From Dyella subtropica (GTDB lineage Bacteria > Pseudomonadota > Gammaproteobacteria > Xanthomonadales > Rhodanobacteraceae): a DNA stretch of 64,000 bases. The stretch lies in contig NZ_JAPDPD010000004.1 of the NCBI RefSeq assembly GCF_026283965.1, positions 62,001 through 126,000 on the forward strand, in the 5' to 3' direction. Shown piece by piece: positions 42,001 through 51,000 of this stretch. The notes under the pieces are model-generated. The model was not told where the DNA came from. It ran no database searches and saw only the letters and a list, made by a program, of their open reading frames with translations. Numbering within the stretch: position 1 is the stretch's first letter; each line of letters begins with the position of its first letter. Both the position numbers and the translations under genes were made by a program.

Positions 42001-45000
42001 GTATTCAGCGCGATGGCGGTGGCGGCGGTATCGACCGAGAAGCTGTAGTTCCGTGCGCCAACCCTGGATTCGATCAGCAGGTAGTAGTTGCCGGCGTCGA
42101 GATTGAGCGCACCGGTACTGCTGTTCATATCGTTGTACGCGATGGTCTTGCCGTAAGCGGAGACCAGTCGCCAGCTCATCCCATAGTAGTTGCCGATGTA
42201 GCCCAGCCCGTTGAAGGCGAAACTGCCGGCCTTCGCCAGATTGAACTGGTACGCTGCTACGCCCTTGCTGGGATCGACGTTGCCATTGATCGCCGTGTCC
42301 TGGGCCAGCGTCGTGACGCCGGCGAGATCGGCGAGCATGAAGCTGATGGAACGCGAATAAGTGTTGCCGTAGAGATCAGTAAGCTGAAGCGTATAGGTGC
42401 CCGCGCCGGGCAAAATGATGGCCTTGCCGTCGTTGGACGGATCGGCGGTGTAGATCAGCACGCCCTGCGCGTCGTACACGTTTGCGCGCACGCTGGCGTT
42501 GCTGCTGAGCATGTTGAGCCACAGCTTGGCGCCTTGCTGCACCGTGATGCTGTAGCCGACGCTGCCATTGGATAGCGTGGCCGTGATGGCCTGGCCGATC
42601 GCGGCTGGCGGCAGGCTGTGCGACATCGTGGCGGTAAACGCGAACGGAACGGCCGTGGTGCTGCCGTTGCCTGCCGTATCGCGTACCAGGTAATAGACGC
42701 CCGTGCGCGGCAAGTTGGCCACGCTGCCTGCGTTCTGCACCAGTTGCACGAGGTTGCCGAATTCGTTGTACAGCGACCAGGTGAAGTTGGTGTCGTTGCT
42801 GGCGAGGCTGATCGAATCGCCGGCATTGGCGTTGAAGGTGTACGTCTCGGCGCTGCCCGAGGTATCACTGCCGCTGACCGGCGAGCCCGAGGTCAGGGCG
42901 GTGGCGCTGGCGAAATCGAGCAGGCGCAATGTGGCGCTGAACCAGCTGGCTGCTATGGTGAATTTGTAATCGCCCGCGGGCAGCGTGATCACGCTGCTTT
43001 GCTGGGAATAGATCGAATCGCTGGCAACCACCTGGCCATGGCTGGTTATCGACCAGGGTGCATTGCCATAGGCGTACTGCCCGATATCGATCAGTACATG
43101 CGTGGCATTGGGCAGATTGAAGCTGTAACTCTGCTGGCCTTGCGGAGTGATCCAGGTACCTGGAGCCATCGTCTGCGTGTTGAGCGCAAACTGCACGGCC
43201 ACCGGTGTCGCATCGGCGGAGGCATTCGCCGTCCAAACCCAGACGTAGTGCCCGCTCATCGATAGCGTGAAATCAGCGGCGCTGGTCATGGCGCCATTGA
43301 CGACGACGGCACCGATGGGATTGAGCAGCGTCCAGTTGCCGGCCAGTGAACCCATGTTGCCCGGGGCGAAGTGCAGCGATTGCCCGCTGACGCCGTCGAA
43401 GCTGTAGGCCCGGATGCTGCCCGGGGCGATGCTGTCGCTGATCGGCGCATCGATGCCGATGGCTGTCGCACTGGCCGCGTCGGCCAACTGGAAGGACAGC
43501 GAACCGCTGATATTGCCGCCGGGGCGAACGCTGAACTGATAGGTGCCGGCCTGCAATTCAATCAGCCGTTGCACGCTGCCGCTTGCAGGCCAGCCGCCGT
43601 TGATCGCCAGCCCTGATCCGCTCAATTGCCAGCGGAAGGCGACGCCGCTGCCCGTCCCGCTGAGCAGGACGCGCGTCGGCGCATTCAAGGTGAAGCTATA
43701 CACCGACGTGGTGGCGGTGCTGCCTGCGGTGACCGTAACGGGTGTGCCGAGCGTGATCGGTGCGAGCGCCTGTGCCGGCGTGCTGTTGAGGCGGAAACCG
43801 TAGCCGCTGGTAGCGCCGGACGGATTGATGCTCCACAGCAGGTAGTAGTCGCCGTCGGCGGGCAGCGGCGGCAGCGGGTCGTTCGCATTGGAAGCATCGC
43901 CGAAGAGAATGTTGCCTTGGGCGTCGCACAGGCTCCAACGGGCCCGGCCATCCGTGCCGTCCTGTGGCGCGAAATACAGCTGCTGTCCGGCCGTGCCCTT
44001 GATATGGAAGGTCGCCACGCCGGTGCTGTCGAAGGCCACGGTAGTGGCTGTGTCCAGCGCCAGTTGCGGCGTGGTGGCATCGAGCGGTTCGAGGACGAAG
44101 CTGTAGTTGACGGCCTGCGATCCACCGCCTCCGGGGATGATCATGTTCGTTCGCGCGAAACTGCCGCCACCGCCGCCGAAGCCGGGGCTGACCTCGACGA
44201 TATAGCTGCCCGGGTGCAGGTGAACCAGCATGGGCGCATCGCCGCTGTGCACGATCAAGGGCGTCATGCCCTGGCCCTGGATCTGCAACGTAACGGTCGA
44301 CGATGCGGGTGGCAGCGAGATCGCGAACAGCTGGTCGCCGCTCAACGAAAGCGAATAGACGTCCGTGCCGCCGTGGGCGATCGATCCGCTGACCGACTGG
44401 CCCATGCTGAGTGCGCTGGGCGAGGTGACGTGCAGATAGCTCGAGCCGTAGTTGTGATTGGGAACGACCACGTACCAGGTGCCGCTGGCATCGGCGTGCA
44501 TTGGCTGCACGGTGTTGCCGTAGCCCGAAAATACCTGGCTGAGATCCTGGCGGTAGACGTCATAGCTTACCGAGCCGCTGACGAAATAATCCTGTCCGGC
44601 GGTCACCGGGATCGCGTAAATACCCGGATTGGCACTCAGGTCGAGCGGCCCCGGCGCGGCCACGCTGGCCTGCGCCTGGGTGGTGAGGGTGAAGTCGATA
44701 TTGGTCGCGCTGGCGTTCTGGCTGCCGTAGTTGACGGCGAGGGTGTAGTCGCCCGCCGCCAGCAACCTGACCGTTCCCATGGCCGTAGCATTGAAGTTGT
44801 CGGAGACGATCAGACCGTTGGCGTCACGCAACTGCCACTGGGCGCTGGACACCGAGGCAGTGCCGCTGATCGCGACCAGCGTGGCGCTGCTCAGGCTGAA
44901 GGCGTAAACCGTGCTGCCGCCCGCATTCAAGCTCAGCTTCGTATCCTGGCCGAGCGTCAGCGGTGCTGTGGCAATGGGCGGAACATTAGTGTGGCTTTGC

Positions 45001-48000
45001 AGCGTGGCGGTGAGCGTGGCCGTGAGTGGCTCGTTGGCGCCGTACACGATCAGGGCGTAGTTGCCGGCACGATCGAGCGTGACTGTGCCGGTATTCGTCC
45101 AGCGGCTGCCGTAGCCGGAGGCGATGGCGTTGCCGTCCGGGCCGATCACGTTCCAATACGCGCCTATGCCGTCATTGTTGTTGTTGGTGAGCGCGCAACT
45201 GATGTTCAACGTATCGCCAACACTGGCCGCGATGCGCAGCACCTGCGAATCCGAGTTGGAGGCCAGCGTCACCGATGCGGGCGTGCCTGCCGTGAGTGAC
45301 GGGCCGGCGTCGATATCGATCAGCCGGAACTGATTGCTGACGGCGTTGCCATTGCCGTCGAACTTGACGGTGTAGCTGCCGGCCGGCAGCAAGATCGGGC
45401 TGCCGTTGGCATTGCTCAGATAACCCTGGCCGCAGGTCACGCCACGCGCATCGACGATGGTGTAGCGCGCATCGCCCGCGGATGCATTGGGCGCCACCAT
45501 CAGCAGGCGATGCGGCGCGGCGAGCGTGAACGTGAAGTTGGCCAGTGACACGGAGGCAGGATCGAGCGTAAGCGCCTGGGTGCTGCCAATGGTCAAGGCG
45601 GTGGTAGGGATGCTTACCGGCGCCAGGGTGGTGGTGTAGGGCAGCGCGGCACTGCTGTTATCGGTGCGATGGACCAGCAGGTAGTACGCGCCTGCGGGCA
45701 GCACTCTGGCGGCCAGGCTGCCTTGGCTGCTGTCGGTCCACATGCCGCCGTCGATGGTGTTGTAAAGCGTCCAGCCGATGCTGCTGCCGGTTTGCGCGGC
45801 AGCGCCAAATTGCAACGGCGTCACACCATCGCTGGTGATGCGGTAAAAAGTGGCCGCTTGTCCCGCCGCCAATTGCGCGGGGCTGGCGGAACCGGCGGGC
45901 AGGGCGGGAGCGCTGCCCGCATCGAGCAAGGCGAATTGGTATTGCAGATGATTCGCCGCGCCATTGATGACGACGTCGTACTCGCCGGGGGCGAGGCTGG
46001 TGATATTGCCGGTGCCGACGGATTGCCCGTACTGGAAAATCTGTGCGCTGAGACTGTTGTCGCCGTTGGCGTTGTACAGCATCACCTGGCCGCCACTGGG
46101 CAGACTGAGGTGGTAGCCGGTTTGCATGGTATTGCTGTCGAGTGTGCCGCTGACCGTTTGCCCCAGACTGGCCATGGGAGGAATGAACGGCGTCGCGCTC
46201 ACCGCGTAGGCAATATCGGCGGACGTACCTGCGGCGGCCAGGCCGTCGAGCATGAGGGTATAGGTGCCGCTGGCCAGCGGCGTGGTGTCGACATTGGCGC
46301 CGTTCGCGCCGGAGATCACCAGGTTGCCGTTGCTATCGAGCAGCTGCCAGTTGATGTTCGCTGCATTGCTGACGCCGAAATTCAGATGCAGGGCGGAGGT
46401 CTGGTTGAGCACGACGGCATAGGCCGCGGCCGTGTGCCCGCCCGAGAGCGTACCGTTCGTCGGCGTGCTGGTGATCGGCGTCGCCTTGGTGAGGTTGAGC
46501 AATTGCAGCGCAAAGTTCGCCGCCGCGCCGTTACCCGCGATCCAAAGCACGTAGCTGCCTGCGGTAACGTACTGCGTTTGCGGGTCGCCGCCGTCCAGGC
46601 TGCTCCAGCTCGGTGCGTCGCCCAAGGCCGCAATGCTCGCGCGCAATCCTGGATCGGAGCCGGCGTTATGCAGCTGCAGCAGCGTGCCCACAGGCACGTC
46701 GAAACGATAGGCCGCCAGGTTGCCGTTGACCGCAAGAGCGCCAGTGAACAGCGTGCTGAATGTGGCGGCCGGCAGGGCCTGACGCTGCACGCTGAGCGTG
46801 TACGCCGCCGTGGCCGTCGACGTGGCGCGGGTGATCAGCACGACGTAATTGCCACGGTCCAGCTGTGGCGTATTGCTCGCCGAGCCGGCGCTGCCTGTGG
46901 CGAGCTGATTGCCTTGTGCGTCGAACACGGTCCAGGTGTCGGCGCCCGTCAGGCTGATGGCGAGTGCGCCTGGGATGTCCTGGCTGTAGCGATATGCCAC
47001 AGCCTGTTGCCCGATGGCGAGGCTGCCGTTGACCGGTGCGTTGCCAGCTACCGGCGCCTGCGCGCCGTCGATGGTTTGCAACGCGTAACTGGCGTTGTCG
47101 GCGGTGGCGGCGATGGTCAGGTCGTAGTCGCCTGGCGCGAGGAGGGCCTGGTAATACGCGGCGTTCTGGTCCTGCCACGGCGCAACGCTGTTCGCGCCGG
47201 CGGTGGTCAGGCGCCAATGGATCGACTTGGAGCCCACGTCGCGCAACAACTGCGCGATGGGCAAGGTCTGTCCGTAGTCGACCGTGAGGCGATAGGTCTT
47301 GCTGTCGCCCGACGACGCAAGCGTGCCGTTGAACGAAGCGCCCAACGCGAGCCCCGTTGCCGCAGGCGCTGCGCTTTGTGTCGCAGTGAGCGTGTAAGTG
47401 GCGGCCGTACCGCCGTCGATGACCACGTAGCGCGCCATGCCGGTCGCAATGCCACTGGCGATGGTGCTGGAAGCAAGCGAGTTGGTACCTGAAGCAACCA
47501 GGTTGCCGGCGGCATCGAATACGCGGATGGATGCGCCCGCACTGACTGATGCATCGATCTGAAGCTGCAAGGCGGATTGATCGGCGGTGGCACTGACGCG
47601 ATAGACCAGCGCATGGCCATCCGCGATGCTGCCTTGCGTGGCTTGCGCCAACGGAAGGTTGGTAGCGGTGGCGAGGTCCGTCACGCGCAGGCCGTAGCTG
47701 CCCAGTGCATCGACGCTGTCGGCTTGCACTTCCAGCGTGTAGACATCCGCGGCAAGCACGCTCGGCGTGATCGTACCCAGCTGACCGTGTGCCACGACGC
47801 TGCCGTCGCTGGCGCGCAGGGTCCAATGCTGGTTGAGTCCGCTGAGGCCGTTGACGATGACGGCCGTAGGCGCAGCGATGGCGATGCGATAAATGTCGGG
47901 CACGCCAATCGTGGCGGTCTTGCCCTGGATATCGCTGCCCAGGCTCAGTACGCCACGCTGCGGTGTGGTTTGCGCAGCGTCATAGGTGATGTCGGTTTCA

Positions 48001-51000
48001 GCGGTATTGGCGATGTCGCCCGCCACGATCAGCTGATAGCGGCCAGCGTGCGGCAGCACCAGTTTGAAGTTGTCGGCGCCGGTGAGCGCCGTGGACGCGA
48101 GCACCTTGTTGCCCGCTGCATCCACCAGCCAAACCGTGGCCTTGCCGCCGCTGAGGCCGCTCACATGCAGCGTGAGGTAATCGCCTGCTTGCGCGTCGAT
48201 CGCATAGGCCGCCGTCGCATTGCCTGGAACGAGTTTGATCGACTGTGCCGTGCCGGTGGGCAAGGCCGCAGCCGCGCCAAGGTCGAGCAGATTGAAGGCG
48301 AAGTTGCCGGTGGCCTGGCCGATCGGCACCAGTTGCAGCCGGTAGGCGCCGATGGCATTGAGCGCCACCGTATCGTTGACCGCTGCCAGCGCGGTGTCTG
48401 AAACAACGGTTCCGGTCGGGCCGAGCAGGCGCCAGATGATGTCGGTGCGAGCACTCAGGCTCGTGAACAGCACGCGTGTGGGTGCCGCGAGGCTGAAATC
48501 GTATTCCTGCTGTTGGGCGACCGAGGCGATGCTGCCATTGATGGCGCTGCTCAGCGCGAGCGGCTGGGTGACAGTAACGATCTGGTGCAGCGTGAAATTC
48601 GCCGTTGTCGCGCCCGATGCGAGGGTCAGCACATACTGGCCCGAACCGAGATGGAACGGGTTGCTGTTGTTGCCATTGAGCGTGCCGGACTGCACGTACT
48701 GGCCTTGCATATTCAAAAGCTGCCACTGCACGCTCTGGCTGCTGGTGGCGACGTCCATGCGATAGTCGCCATCCGCCGGGGCGGTAAAGACGTAGGCTGG
48801 CGATTGGCCGTTCGCAGCGAAGGTTGCGGCGATCTGCTGATCGACAGCGACGACGGGCTGTGCCGTGATGTCGCCCAGCGTGAAATGGAACGGGCCGGTG
48901 GATAGATCGTTATAGCCCACCGTCAGCACATACGTGCCGGCAGGCAAGGTCAGCGGGGCGGGAGCACCGTTGAAGCTGTGCAGCGAGCCCTCCGAGCCGC
49001 GCGGGCCGCTGAGGCTCCATTGCAAACGGTTGTTCGCCACCGGGCTCATCAGGAGCGTGCCCGGCGCGGTCAGCGTGAAGCTGTACTGGATGGTCTGGCC
49101 GGGCTGGGTGATGCTGCCGGCGGTATCGGTGCCCAGCGTCAGCGCAGCAGGCGTGGTGACGCGATGTCCCAGGGTAAAGCTGAAGGAGCTCGTTGTGGCC
49201 GTAGTGCCATTGACCGACGTGGGCGAAAACACCAGCAGGTATTCACCGGTGCCGGGCAGCGCTATATCCGGCTGGAAACTGTTGTAGTTGGAATTGCCGA
49301 TGGCGATGGTGTTGCCGTTCGGCGCGATCACGCTCCACTGCGTATTGAAAGCGGCACCGCTGAAATTGCCCTGGAAGTAATAGTGATCGCCGGCATTGGC
49401 GCTGAAGCGGTAGCTGGTCGATTGATCGCTGGTCAGCGTGCCCTGCGTGGGTGTATCGAGGCTGATTGCCTGCGCTGCGTCACGGTTGCCCAGGCGGAAG
49501 CCGAAGGAAGCCGGCGTATCCTGCATATTGCGCAGAATAAGCGTGTAGTTGCCCGCCGGCAGGGAGAGGCGTTCGCTGCCGAAGCCGTTCCAGCCATATT
49601 GAGCACCGCTGCTGGAGCGGATCACCCATTGCAGATAGTTTGTCTGGGTGCTGGTGCTTTGGCTGGGATCGAAAAGCAGCGTGCCGGCCTGGTTGAGCGT
49701 AAAGCTGTATTCGGCCAGGCTCTGGCGTCCGGTAAGGCTGCCGCTGACGAGGTTGTTGAAGCTCAGCGGCGCGGTGGTGACATCCTGCTTGCTGAGTGTG
49801 AACGTGTCGGTGCGCGAGGCGGTGCCGTCGTACTTGTAACCGAGGTCAAGCAGGGTATAAACGCCGTCGGCGGGAATGGCGAAGACGCTGCCTGGCGTAT
49901 CGTCCGAAAGCGAGGGCAGGACGTTGCCGTAGGCATCGACCAGTTGCCAGCTGTTGTAGTAGTTCCAATTCGAATTGAGCACCAGCTTGCTGCCGGCGCT
50001 CGCTTGCACGCGATAACCCACGGCACTGCTGGCAGGCGAGCGCGTTACCGTGGTGGCCTGGCCCAGCTGCAGCAAGGGCAGGGTGGAAATATCCTTGACG
50101 CTGAAAGCATAGGCGCCGCCGCCCGCGTAGTTCCATGAGTATTGCGAGCCTTGCAACGTCAGCGCGTAGTCGCCAGGCGGCAGCAACCGCACCGTGTCCT
50201 GGTTCGAGAGCGCCTGCTGGCTGAATTCGGTGCCACGTGGGCCGACCAGGGTCCATAGGACGTTGTTGCTGGTCGGCGTATCGAACAGCAGCGATGCGGC
50301 GCTGCTCAGCGTGAAACGGTAGGTCTTGGTGGCATCCCACGTCGCCAGGGCGCCTGCGGTCATCGCGCCCAGCGACAAGGCGTCGCCCGCCGGCAGCGGC
50401 GACGGTGCGACATTGCCGGTGGTGTCCAGTTCCACCTGGTAGGCGACGTTGGAGGTATTGCCCACCGCACCTTCGATCAGCAGCGTGTAGGTGCCGCCGG
50501 CGGCAAGACTGATCGGGCTGCTGTCGCTGGCGAGATTGTTCGCACCTGCGACGTCATGGCCATAAGCATCAACGAGGCGCCAAGTCGCGCTACCACCGGT
50601 AACGCTCACGCTGTGCAGCTTGACGCTGTCGCCGGCCACCGCCGTGAAACGGTAAGCGGCCGAGCCGTTGCCGGGACTGAGCGTTCCGCTGACGGGCGTG
50701 CCCTGGGTAAGCGCGCTCGCCGCAGCCAGGTCGTTCAGAGCGAACGCGTACGCGCCGGTGGCATTGCCGTTGCCCTGCACCGTGAGGGTGTAATCGCCAG
50801 CCGGCGCATTGATCACGCTGTAGTTGCTGCTGCCGTCGCTGCTGCCGAGCGCACGCTGCTGCACCAGTTGCCCACTAGGGCCGGTCAGCGACCACAGGAT
50901 GTCATTGCGCGCACTCTGCGGATCAAAGGCCAGTTGCGTGGCAGCGGCAAGATGGAAGCTATAGACGGTCGACTGGCCAGCCAGCGCGATGGCGCTGGAA